Positions 44,613 through 53,482 of a stretch of 64,000 bases of DNA are shown here, piece after piece (position 1 is the stretch's first letter; the number at the start of each line of letters is the position of its first letter). The position numbers and the translations under genes were made by a program. The notes below the pieces were generated by a model that saw only the letters and a program-made list of their open reading frames with translations, did no database searches and was not told where the DNA came from. The stretch is from Nematocida homosporus (taxonomy: Eukaryota; Microsporidia): positions 1 through 64,000 of the forward strand of contig NW_026250672.1 of NCBI RefSeq assembly GCF_024244095.1, written 5' to 3'.

Positions 44613-46547
44613 ATGATGGGGGAAGAGCACGAGTCCTACTCCTTTGAATTAATGGACATTTTGAGGTACAAAGCACCCGATACCTTCCCAGAAGGAACCT
44701 CTCAAGATGTGATAGCTGCTATGGCGGAGTATACGCCAAGTCACTTACTAGATATCTACTTATTAGCGGGAGATGTGCCTGTTTGTGCTCTCTTACACCC
44801 ACGTCTCTACAGCCGGATTTTTAAAGGATGGCTGCGGATTGGGAATGTAGTGGGGATTGCAGAGTCAATTGAAGATATGATAATTGATTTGGAGTTACTT
44901 AGTGATATTGATCCGAGTGAGGAGGATAGATTGATCAAAGCTAAGAGAGAGATTTATTTGACCATGCCTTCTCCCCTGTATCACCCCCGCGGGCACTACA
45001 TTCCACTCCTATCCGATGATGAGCTCATTGAGTGGGATAGAAGGTGGAAGAAGTACCTGGAAGACTACACCGAAACCATTGAGGACCAAATAATCAATCC
45101 AAGTGATATTGATGTAGAACCAGCTGCCGAAAGTGAGCAAGAACTTTGGCAGAAGAAACGCCGAGTTAAAGAAAGATTGGGATATACTAAGACTAAAAAC
45201 AATGTAATGAAAGGCCGGGTTCTCTTAAAATCAAAATTATTCACATTCCAAACGAAGAAACCAACAATTCCAATCTTCTTTTCCTTTATTCTAGGGACTG
45301 CACACGGCTTAACTAAGGTTTATGTTTGGGAGTCAGCGGCGCGCAAGTACTTCTGCCTGCAAGAGGGCGACTCAGTGGCTATCAGAGGATTCAAAGTCAA
45401 AAGAAGACAGGGAACGTTACTACTAGCCGACCGCACCAATTCCGATGCAGATACAAAGTACGCCCGGATTCCTGAGATCTCGGTTAATTTAGCAGATCCC
45501 GCCGGGTATATTCTAGAGGTGCCTGAGAGTCAGTTAGAAGACTGTACTGTCGAGCTAGATCAAGAGTTCACACAAATCAAAGGCACTGTGGAGTACGTGA
45601 GTTCTCTGCTGCGTACACCCGATAAGAACCGAGGCGAGAAGAAACTGCGTGAGTTCATTTATTTACGCGTGGCCGGCCAGATCATTAAGTTGTTTAGCAA
45701 TGGTGTATCCGGAAGTCTGCTTAAAATTCGGGCCGGCAATTACGTTGATATCAGGCACTTACGCCAGTGCACAATTGGCCCCTTTATTTTCTATCTCTCC
45801 TCTATCTACACACAGTACTATCTAACCGAGTACGCATTTCATACAACGGACTACTACTCGCTCACCCGCCCATCCACGGGCACAGCTATTGAAAATGCCA
45901 TTGGCTATCTGCCGGTTCCCTTTAAAACCACCGAAGAGTACTTTCAAGCCGCCGAGGACGGACTAGGTCCTCTCTACCGCCAAGGCGTAGCTATCCCCAA
46001 AAGTTCCCCTGATGCCGCATATCTGCGCAAAGAACGAGATATGTACTTTGGAGATATCATCTCTGTTTCAGCTGTCAAACGTAAGGTAGAACTACTCTAT
46101 ATGGACGAGGTCGTCCGCTTAGTTGTCCCTGGACGAATCCTAGGAGTCAGGCACCAGAACTCCGGCGACCAAATTGGCGAAACTCTATTCGATATTTCCT
46201 ATAGTGCCACCGAATGCACTCTGCCAGAAATTGAACACTCTCGTTCTTCTATTAATCCAGAGCCTACAACCGAAACTTCTTTTATTGAGACCGTCGAAGA
46301 AAGTGCTTTTCTTCGCATTGGTGATGAAATGAACTATCTTGATATCCAGATTTTTCAAAATCATTTACTTGATTCTACTTCTTTTCTAGGTACAGTAACT
46401 GCCTTCTTCAAATCCGAAAGAACCAGTTTATCAGTCTACGAAGAGATAAACCAAAAAGTTGGTATGTACTTCCACTTTGTCCTAGATATCGTTCGAATTA
46501 GTGACAAGACCGTTGTTTATATCGGGGTAGCCGCTCTAACCCAGTAA
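44613..46547 (+). CDS. OB-fold protein, RADX/RPA1-like
   Basis: A 644-aa protein. Residues about 1-175 are acidic and helical. A first OB-fold-like block follows (about 200-280): MKGRVLLKSKLFTFQTKK, then FFSFILGTAHGLTKVYVW and YFCLQEGDSVAIRGFKVKR, which resembles the OB folds of RPA1 and, in layout, vertebrate RADX. Further beta-rich blocks (about 310-400 and 470-610) may be additional OB folds. There is no zinc site. It would bind single-stranded DNA at forks, but family assignment is by resemblance only. The start is the first ATG (44613); the frame is open upstream only via GTG. The NUP53 ATG is 6 nt after the stop. Confidence 0.6.
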   Translation: MMGEEHESYSFELMDILRYKAPDTFPEGTSQDVIAAMAEYTPSHLLDIYLLAGDVPVCALLHPRLYSRIFKGWLRIGNVVGIAESIEDMIIDLELLSDIDPSEEDRLIKAKREIYLTMPSPLYHPRGHYIPLLSDDELIEWDRRWKKYLEDYTETIEDQIINPSDIDVEPAAESEQELWQKKRRVKERLGYTKTKNNVMKGRVLLKSKLFTFQTKKPTIPIFFSFILGTAHGLTKVYVWESAARKYFCLQEGDSVAIRGFKVKRRQGTLLLADRTNSDADTKYARIPEISVNLADPAGYILEVPESQLEDCTVELDQEFTQIKGTVEYVSSLLRTPDKNRGEKKLREFIYLRVAGQIIKLFSNGVSGSLLKIRAGNYVDIRHLRQCTIGPFIFYLSSIYTQYYLTEYAFHTTDYYSLTRPSTGTAIENAIGYLPVPFKTTEEYFQAAEDGLGPLYRQGVAIPKSSPDAAYLRKERDMYFGDIISVSAVKRKVELLYMDEVVRLVVPGRILGVRHQNSGDQIGETLFDISYSATECTLPEIEHSRSSINPEPTTETSFIETVEESAFLRIGDEMNYLDIQIFQNHLLDSTSFLGTVTAFFKSERTSLSVYEEINQKVGMYFHFVLDIVRISDKTVVYIGVAALTQ

Positions 46548-46553
46548 ATTTTA

Positions 46554-47012
46554 ATGCGGCGTGAAGGCAAGGAAGGTATCAAGAAAAGTCCCAATCTCTT
46601 TGAGAAAGAAGGTCCCGAGACTAAGTATAAAGATTTCTACATCCCAGAGAGTTCGATTTATGACAGTAGACCTAGTACAACCCAAAAAAGAGGTCCAATT
46701 GTGCCCAGTCGTTCCGTGACTGTCTTTGGGTACTCAGCCGGCAACTTAGACCATGTTATGCGACGGTTTAAAGAGTGTGGCGAAATTAAAGAGATAAACT
46801 ATGGTAAGAACTGGATGGACATTCAGTACGAGCGCGAGAAGTGTATGTTTACGGCTCTACGTGAAAATGGATGCATTCTTAATGGCGAGATGATTGGAGT
46901 GGTGCAGAAGAACCGCAAGGACATGGGGGCGATTTGGCTGACCGAGCAAGAAGTCCTATTTAAACGGGAAGAAGGAGTGCTTACTCGCATACTAGCCTAC
47001 CTCTTTGGATAA
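46554..47012 (+). CDS. NUP53: Nucleoporin NUP53/NUP35
   Basis: A 152-aa minimal form of Nup53/Nup35, a linker nucleoporin of the inner ring. The atypical RRM (MPPN domain) is at about 53-120: VTVFGYSAGNLDHVMRRF, GEIKEINYGKNWMDIQY and ENGCILNGEMIGVV match V-T-V-F-G-F-P...N-W-M-H-I-Q-Y. The last residues, VLTRILAYLFG, form an amphipathic helix like the membrane-binding C-terminus of Nup53. It is about one third the length of yeast Nup53, with the FG-type regions gone. It starts 6 nt after the OB-fold gene's stop, so the two probably share transcripts. Confidence 0.86.
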   Translation: MRREGKEGIKKSPNLFEKEGPETKYKDFYIPESSIYDSRPSTTQKRGPIVPSRSVTVFGYSAGNLDHVMRRFKECGEIKEINYGKNWMDIQYEREKCMFTALRENGCILNGEMIGVVQKNRKDMGAIWLTEQEVLFKREEGVLTRILAYLFG

Positions 47013-47285
47013 GTTTGTGTTTAGATTGAGTTGGTGTGGAGTTGAGTTGGATTGTGTTGATGAAGGTGATGAAGTTAAAGTAGGTTTAGATGGATATTTA
47101 GGTGAGTATTAGTTAATAATAAACAAGCGTATTTAGTATAAGTATTTAATTGATTAGGTTGGTGTTAGTTTGGGTTAGTATTGGTGTTAGTGTGGGTGTT
47201 GAGTTAGTATTGGATTAGATTGGGTTATGATAATTTGAAGATATAAGATATGGTTGATATGCAAAAGTGAACGCATTGGGTGATG
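47013..47285. other. GT-rich intergenic block
   Basis: No gene. TTGAGTTGGTGTGGAGTTGA-like words at 47020-47055 and 47155-47225 on the plus strand. Confidence 0.5.
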
Positions 47286-47870
47286 TTAGAAAGGCTTTTT
47301 GACTAGTGGATGAGTTTTAGGAACTAAGTCGATAAGATCGCCAGGTTCGAGATAATCATCAATGCGACCTTTATCTGGCAAGACGTCACCATTAAAGACA
47401 AAGACGGATGGGGATAGCTGGACTTTAGCAGTATGGTTGATCTCCTCTTGAGCTTTAAGAACCAACTGACCAATAGTGGTTTGACAATCACGATAGATAG
47501 TTAGAGTTGAACGGGGGTTGTACCTAATATTGTACGGAATTGGAGTGGGTTCATTTGGGCCGGAGTTAATTTCCTGGGGAAAGATCTCTAAGAAAAGAGA
47601 AGTTTGAGTTCCTCCAGTTAAAACATCTACTTTAGCATACTTTGATACTTCAAGGCCTTGATGACGTAAAGTCACTGAAACATTAAAATGGTCTTCATAA
47701 TAGTCATAGATCGGCTTAAAACTACTATTTTCACGCAGTCTAAAGACTTTTTGAGTACCTCCAAATGACACAAAGAGATTAATAAGCTCAACACGTGAAT
47801 CATCAACTATTGGGGCAGGAGGGTCCGGTTTAGCTTTGGCCGGTCGACGCAGAAAGTCCCAATCGCTCAT
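47286..47870 (-). CDS. SUMO-like-domain protein (Rad60/Esc2/NIP45-like)
   Basis: A 194-aa protein with two ubiquitin-like folds in tandem. The second (about 117-187) is clear: STLTIYRDCQTTIGQLV, SVFVFNGDVLPDKG, then YLEPGDLIDLV, resembling the SUMO-like domains of Rad60/Esc2/NIP45, which target SUMO pathway enzymes in genome stability. The first (about 30-100) is more divergent (KVFRLRENSSFKPIYDYYED). No di-Gly C-terminus, so it is not a conjugated modifier. Other two-UBL proteins are possible. Confidence 0.55.
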   Translation of the reverse strand: MSDWDFLRRPAKAKPDPPAPIVDDSRVELINLFVSFGGTQKVFRLRENSSFKPIYDYYEDHFNVSVTLRHQGLEVSKYAKVDVLTGGTQTSLFLEIFPQEINSGPNEPTPIPYNIRYNPRSTLTIYRDCQTTIGQLVLKAQEEINHTAKVQLSPSVFVFNGDVLPDKGRIDDYLEPGDLIDLVPKTHPLVKKPF

Positions 47871-48057
47871 GTAAACTTTTAATAGCCATATTTAGATAAA
47901 TAAAACTTGCCCAATGGAGTAGTTTGTTGTGAAATCAAGACTAATTTGGCGAAGCAAGAATCAACAAGAATAAATCCAACCTCAAGTTTAAATCAAAATC
48001 AACACAATCATTAGGCTAAGACGTTAAAACTTTGGCAAGCAAATCAGTTTTTTGCGC

Positions 48058-48948
48058 ATGGAAGAGAGTCAAGATGAAGAGCATAGACAGGCCAAATCTG
48101 TCCCGCACTCCTCAAAATCTCGTTTGATTGCCAAGTCAATTTCAAAGCCTCCTGGCCTAATAGATGCAGCTGTAGACTCCTCGAGAGTCTCAAGTGAGTG
48201 GAATGTGCGTGCGGCAGATACGGAAGAAAGTGCGGATATTGAGGAGAGCGGAGAGGGGGTGGACAAAGAAGAAGAGAGTTTAGGAGGCAGTACGAGTGTA
48301 GATGAAAGACTAGAAAAAGTGCAAGAGGCTTATCGGCACACGAAAGACTTTATGCTCTATGATATGCAAGTAATGCATATCTTATGGATTAGCGTTTACT
48401 TAGGACTTTGGGAGCGGCGTTGTTTGTTTGTTGAGCCAGTTAGTCTTTTTCAAGACCAAAGCTATGAGTTTCAATTATTATGGCGTGGAGTTCTTTGGCT
48501 GGGGCTATTAACTATTAGTGGCTGTGCGCTTGGTTTTACGATCGGTCATTTGTTAGTGGAATTGGGAGGAATTTCGACACTGCGGCAAGTAGGTCGGCTG
48601 GGAGTTCGATTGAGTCTCTTTTTTGGGCTGCTTTATGGGTGGATAAAGGCATGGCAGTGTCTGGCAGTCTATGGGAGTTGGATGATGGCTAAGGTAGTGA
48701 TAGTGGTGGTTCATGGCTTGTGTTTAATCTTTGCAAGTGGAATTCTGTTTGGGGCCGGGGCTCGCTTTGCCCTATGGATAGACCGGAAACGGGTTAGACG
48801 AGGGATTTTGACGCCGGAGTATACATTGAAGCCAAAGAGCAATGGAAAGTTTCTAAGTGGGTGCTTTTTATTTGGTGCATTATTAGTGCTACTAGCGGCT
48901 ACTATTGCTCTGTTAGGGATTGATGCTATCTTCTATGAATGGTATTAA
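48058..48948 (+). CDS. Multi-pass membrane protein, 296 aa
   Basis: I recognise no family. Residues 1-100 are acidic/Ser-rich and cytosolic-looking. About five hydrophobic segments follow (near 107-122, 142-168, 183-205, 210-238 and 266-293), several rich in Gly and Trp. The 48058 ATG is chosen over a TTG two codons upstream. No TATAAATA. GT-rich words begin right after the stop. The topology suggests a small transporter-like or ER membrane protein. Confidence 0.65.
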   Translation: MEESQDEEHRQAKSVPHSSKSRLIAKSISKPPGLIDAAVDSSRVSSEWNVRAADTEESADIEESGEGVDKEEESLGGSTSVDERLEKVQEAYRHTKDFMLYDMQVMHILWISVYLGLWERRCLFVEPVSLFQDQSYEFQLLWRGVLWLGLLTISGCALGFTIGHLLVELGGISTLRQVGRLGVRLSLFFGLLYGWIKAWQCLAVYGSWMMAKVVIVVVHGLCLIFASGILFGAGARFALWIDRKRVRRGILTPEYTLKPKSNGKFLSGCFLFGALLVLLAATIALLGIDAIFYEWY

Positions 48949-49201
48949 GTTGAGTTAAGTTAAGTTAGGATTAAGTTGAGTTAGGATTGGGTTGGGTTAG
49001 GATTAAGTTGAGTTAGGATTAAGTTGGTATTGAGTTGAGTTGAGTTAGTATTGAGTTGAGTTGAGTTGATGAGACCTAACTTAACTTATCTTAACGTAAC
49101 TTAACTTATCTTAACTTAATTGAGTTTAAATCTAATTCGGTGTTTGTGTGTGTATAAAGATGATAGATGAATAAACAGTGCGATTTAATGAATTTTGGGG
49201 T
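48949..49201. other. Intergenic, GT-rich then AC-rich (hairpin-prone)
   Basis: No gene. 48949-49060 is TTGAGTTAGGATTAAG-like; 49072-49125 is nearly its reverse complement (CTTAACTTATCTTAACGTAA). The two halves could pair in single strand. Confidence 0.6.
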
Positions 49202-50926
49202 TTAGACATTGGATGGTGTGCTTTGGGGGACTGGTGTGGTTTTGCTTAGAGAAGGGATAATGCTGTCGAAGATGTGGGTTTGAAAGACTAGGACAGCAAT
49301 CAAAATAATAGATGTAATGGAGAGAATGAGAGTGGCGTAGTCGAGAGTTTTCTTTATAGCGCGGGATTTGCGATCACTGCCTGATGTGTTGCTGTGTTGA
49401 GCAAGAATGGCAGAGGAGAAGAATAAAGTGGCTCCACAAAGGGGGATGATGGTTTGTGTGGCGATGGTGGCAACGGTGGGGAGTGAGAAAACTGTGCATA
49501 AGGGAATGGCGAAGATAAACGGCAGGGAAATAGTTAGGAGGATAACACGAAGGATGTTCTTCATCGGCAGCGAGACCTTCCTCCTTTGTGCATAGAAGAG
49601 GATAGAGGCGAAACAGACAAAGATCGAACCGAAGGTACAGATTAGATAGACGGCTTTTTGGATAATGTTATGGTTGTAGTTTGCTGAAACTGGAGAGATA
49701 ATAGGATTAACGGTGGTTATGTTAGTGAAGATAACAAACACAGTCAGAACAAGAATAGCAAAAATGCTGATATGGAGTTTAGTTTCATCTATACCGCGGG
49801 TTCTGGTGTTCAGTTGCATAAAGATACTGAGGCCAAGGAAGATCATGGGAAGAACTATGATCCCGGAAAACGCGGAAAAGATAATGCTAAATACTAGCGA
49901 ACCTGTGATGAAAATAACATTGATGGCTGTTTTCATGTACGAGTTTCTGGTTGGGGTACTTTGGGTTGTGTCGGCGGGGTTTGGAGTGCTAGGGATAAAA
50001 CGGTACTGGAAATTGGGGTAGCCAGGTAGGTTGGTGGACTGGGTTAGGTCTTGGAGAAATTGATGTAGACCTTGGGTTTGGGCGGATTGCTCGGTGGTGG
50101 TTAGGTGCACCATAAGAATTGCAGTGTCCGCGAATCCAATCGCAATTTTGGCAGGGGTTAGTATGGGTTCGGGTGTAGATATGCCGGTATCTATGTTATT
50201 ATTGCCCACTTGAAGATTAACGGCTATGTGGCGCTCGTTGGCGGGCTGGGCAGTACGCTCTACGGGCTCGTTGAGGGAATAGACTTTTAGATCAACGTGA
50301 GATAATAAGAGATTGAGTGGATGGAGAGACATTGCGGTTTGGAAGGGAGCTAGCGTTTTAATAAGCTGCTCGCCCGTGGTAAATGTGAGCTGTTGAAGGA
50401 GAGGAGTGGCATTGGCAGCTAGATTAGTTATTGTTTGGACTTGTCCTTCAACTGTAATTTGCTCTTGATAGATGTAATTGATGAGATAAAGAAGGTTTTG
50501 AAGTTCTGTAGTCTTGATGGGTTTCGCATGGATTTCACCGGCTAAGTTCTTGGTAAACTTATAATAGTCTTCTTGGGTGTTGTTACTATAGAGAGCTCGA
50601 TAGAGATATAGCATAGAAATGATCTGGGTGGCTGTCATGGGAGTGTTTTGCGGGAGCTTTGTAGTACTGGCTAAGCTCTGAATAGAATCAAGGACTGTGT
50701 AAAGCTGTTGGGCCATCTCGGGAGTGTCGGGTTGGTGTTCGGGCAGAAAGGTTATGTCGAAGGAAGGATAGCGCTGAAGAAGTGCATTTTGTTCCTGGGT
50801 AAGCTCTGGTTTGTTTACTGGTGGCTGAGTAGCCGTTATAAAAAGCAGGTTGTATTGGCAAAAGACGCCGGCTAATAGTAATGAGATCAAGAGTCTAGTA
50901 CATCTAGAAGCATCGAGCAGAATCAT
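49202..50926 (-). CDS. Ectodomain-plus-multipass protein, tandem family member A
   Basis: A 574-aa protein with no known family. A signal peptide is likely (about 8-32). Residues 33-345 form a soluble ectodomain with Asn-x-Ser/Thr sites. About seven membrane helices occupy 355-560. Ectodomain features shared with member B (51420-53291) include T-A-x-Q-I-x-x-L-L-Y-L-x-x-A-L-F/Y (here TATQIISMLYLYRALYS) and SLHPLNLLLS; member C shares the L-H-P-L/I core. A TATA-like CATATAC lies about 22 nt before the ATG. Downstream flank is GT-rich. Confidence 0.75.
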   Translation of the reverse strand: MILLDASRCTRLLISLLLAGVFCQYNLLFITATQPPVNKPELTQEQNALLQRYPSFDITFLPEHQPDTPEMAQQLYTVLDSIQSLASTTKLPQNTPMTATQIISMLYLYRALYSNNTQEDYYKFTKNLAGEIHAKPIKTTELQNLLYLINYIYQEQITVEGQVQTITNLAANATPLLQQLTFTTGEQLIKTLAPFQTAMSLHPLNLLLSHVDLKVYSLNEPVERTAQPANERHIAVNLQVGNNNIDTGISTPEPILTPAKIAIGFADTAILMVHLTTTEQSAQTQGLHQFLQDLTQSTNLPGYPNFQYRFIPSTPNPADTTQSTPTRNSYMKTAINVIFITGSLVFSIIFSAFSGIIVLPMIFLGLSIFMQLNTRTRGIDETKLHISIFAILVLTVFVIFTNITTVNPIISPVSANYNHNIIQKAVYLICTFGSIFVCFASILFYAQRRKVSLPMKNILRVILLTISLPFIFAIPLCTVFSLPTVATIATQTIIPLCGATLFFSSAILAQHSNTSGSDRKSRAIKKTLDYATLILSITSIILIAVLVFQTHIFDSIIPSLSKTTPVPQSTPSNV

Positions 50927-51419
50927 TTATTCTGACCACTAGTAGTAGTATATGTATGTACCACAAAGGAATAATGATATTTTACCAATAAGATGATAAT
51001 TACGTGCATATTGCATCAATCAATTAGACGAGTTTAGGACAAATAAGCCAATGGGGGCGGGTCGCCCTATTGAATTATGGCAGACGTGCACCGGGTAGGG
51101 GTCGGCCATAGTCGCATTTTGGGATGGGTTTGCTCTAAGTGATATGCCTTCCGTACCTGTGATGTTACCTTGGTTGCTTGCTTTTAGTATTAAGTTAGTG
51201 GGTTGTTACAAGAAAGGGGCTGAGCGTACTAGTCAGTGCTTTCTACTAAAGGCTTTTCTGAGCTGACATACATTGCTGTTTTCCTAATATTCACTCTTTC
51301 CTCCTCTCGACATTTGTTGACCACGACTTATCTTTGTTTCTCTTTATGATTTAATGGTTTAGATCTGGGACTAAGTTGTCATCTTGTGTTTATTGAAAGA
51401 AAGGAGCTTATGCTACGAA
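50927..51419. other. Intergenic region between family members A and B
   Basis: No gene supported. It is less repetitive than most gaps. 51040-51130 is GC-richer than its surroundings (GGGGCGGGTCGCCC), with no cloverleaf or ORF. A TATA-like CATATAC (rev) sits near 50948-50955, serving member A. Confidence 0.5.
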
Positions 51420-53291
51420 TTAAGGATCTTGCTTGAGAAGAGCGCCAATTTGGTTGGCATAGTTGTTGAAGTATCCATTAATACCAGCGATAACGACTAA
51501 AGAAAGGATGGAAATGGCCGCAACAGCAAATACAGCTAGGTTTAACTGTGAGAAGAAACGAGCTCGTTTTGGCGTGTAATGACTACGGACCTTGATAGCT
51601 GAAAGGAAGTATAAAGAGAGGGCTAGGAAGAAGATCATGTGGTAGTTGTGGAGTGTTTGTCCAAGATTGTTAGGAGATATGAGTAGAATGAAAATGGCAG
51701 CAATGGAAACCAAGGCTTGTATGCAGAAAAGAAGAGTTTGGGTTGTTGGCCGAATCCGAACACCTGCTTGTCGTGAGGATATTGAACTAACGGCCGCCAT
51801 GATGACGATCGGAACTAATATTGCCCAATAAATCACTACTTCCTTGCTAGCGGCAATTTCCTTGGCAGCCGCGGCTATCACAACGCCATTGATAACGAAC
51901 ATTGCGACAAAGCCAATGGACAGAAGAATATGCGCCAGAGTGGCGTGGCGGAACTCAGGGAATAAAAAGAAAGCCATGGCCGTTGGAATAATCAGAATAG
52001 CCGAGATAATTGAAATGCCAGCGCATAGCAAAGCAATTGAAATTATATAGTTTAACGTCGCTGTGACATAAACACCGCCTATCCACGCCAGCTTAGATAA
52101 CCGCCTCTCGTCTGCTGATATAAATCCGTCAAGAATCTTTGAACCGGCCATGACCGGGCTTTCTCTTGTATCGAATAAACGTGCTTTAGCAGTCGAGTCA
52201 AATGGAGTTAGTTTTTGGTTGTTAAGGACGAGAGTAATAGTGGTGTTTGGAATGAGATATCCTAATTGCCTCTTAATTAAGTGGGCGGGGTCTATAGCTG
52301 AGTGGTTTAAAAGAATAATGGTAAGATCTGGTTGCTTAGAGACTTCACAAAGCTGTCTAAGCTTAGAATAGGATGCGCCGGGTGCGCTTTCTAGATCAAT
52401 GAAAGAGGTAGTATCCGAAATGCCAATGTCGTTGGCAGCTAATTCTAAGCTGTATGGGTTGACGTCATTAGAGCGATGGGTTTTCACAACATCGATGGTT
52501 GTATCGTACATGCTGCACACGAGCGATATAGGGTGTAGACTGGACGCAAGGGTCTTGATTAAGTCCATCGCATCAATGATCTCAGGTTTAGTAAACTGTA
52601 TGAGAGATGGGTTGACTTTGGTGGTGCAATGCTCAGGACATAGTGATGCGACCTGCCAAAGCCAATGTAGGTAGCTGAGAAAGTGCCGGAGGTGAGTAAT
52701 ATCACTCTCCACGTGCTGGGTCATCCATATCTGCAATGAGTTGTAGAAGAGCTCTTTTTTCTCAACGAGCGTAGAAGTATTTGGGAAAAGGGCGCTATTG
52801 AGATAAAGAAGCCGCAGGATGTTTTGAGCCGTGAATGGTAAAAGGAGGTTATTTATCTCGTGGGTTTGATTTTTGCGAGCGTCTGTGCCTGGTATCAGTT
52901 TTCCTTGATCTGTTAGGTGTTCTCTGGGTTTATAAAATATGTTCAAGGCATCGAGAAGTTGCTGAACTTCCTCGGGCTTGATTGGTTGTTCTATTTGGGT
53001 TTGTTGGTTGAGATTCTCGAGAACTGTTTGAACTTGGTCAAGTTTGATGTCGGCCATCAATATGTATGTACTAAACTCGGGTAGTGAGAATTGGCTTAAT
53101 GAATCTGATTCTCGTCCATTTGTCTCCAATTGTGGCTGGGAATGGGCGGGTGGCTCCATGCCCATACTTGCTAACTCAATGTTTGTAGATGGTCCTACTG
53201 TAGGCCTATCGTGCTCTTCGCGTTGGACCGCCCATATATTGCAACTAATAGCGAGCAGGCAAATTACCCCATAAAGTAAAGGTAAACGCAT
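51420..53291 (-). CDS. Ectodomain-plus-multipass protein, tandem family member B
   Basis: A 623-aa protein. The ATG at 53291 (MRLPLLYGVICLLAISC) gives a clean signal peptide; an upstream GTG merely extends the frame. The ectodomain (about 25-390) carries FTAQNILRLLYLNSALFPN, aligned with member A, and SSLHPISLVCSMYD, aligned with A and C. About seven membrane helices follow to the end (for instance ISIALLCAGISIISAILI, LAVFAVAAISILSLVVIA). No enzyme motif is seen. Paralogy with A is clear from the two shared blocks and from topology; function unknown. Confidence 0.75.
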   Translation of the reverse strand: MRLPLLYGVICLLAISCNIWAVQREEHDRPTVGPSTNIELASMGMEPPAHSQPQLETNGRESDSLSQFSLPEFSTYILMADIKLDQVQTVLENLNQQTQIEQPIKPEEVQQLLDALNIFYKPREHLTDQGKLIPGTDARKNQTHEINNLLLPFTAQNILRLLYLNSALFPNTSTLVEKKELFYNSLQIWMTQHVESDITHLRHFLSYLHWLWQVASLCPEHCTTKVNPSLIQFTKPEIIDAMDLIKTLASSLHPISLVCSMYDTTIDVVKTHRSNDVNPYSLELAANDIGISDTTSFIDLESAPGASYSKLRQLCEVSKQPDLTIILLNHSAIDPAHLIKRQLGYLIPNTTITLVLNNQKLTPFDSTAKARLFDTRESPVMAGSKILDGFISADERRLSKLAWIGGVYVTATLNYIISIALLCAGISIISAILIIPTAMAFFLFPEFRHATLAHILLSIGFVAMFVINGVVIAAAAKEIAASKEVVIYWAILVPIVIMAAVSSISSRQAGVRIRPTTQTLLFCIQALVSIAAIFILLISPNNLGQTLHNYHMIFFLALSLYFLSAIKVRSHYTPKRARFFSQLNLAVFAVAAISILSLVVIAGINGYFNNYANQIGALLKQDP

Positions 53292-53482
53292 TATGTTGAT
53301 TAAAAATGTAAAATTTCCATAATGAGCCACTTAGGCAATTACCAAATCGGGTAATTTTCATTTTTAGTTAGGGTATATTACATTGACTGAATTTTAGCGT
53401 GGCAGGTAAATAGATGTTTGTTGAATTGGTAGTGAATTTATTGAGTTGGCATTGATTGGGTTAGTAGCAACTGGTGGTGATT

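Noticed and set aside
51040..51130. GC-rich patch that might be a second tRNA or small RNA
   Set aside because: I found no acceptor pairing, no B box and no T-run at the right place.
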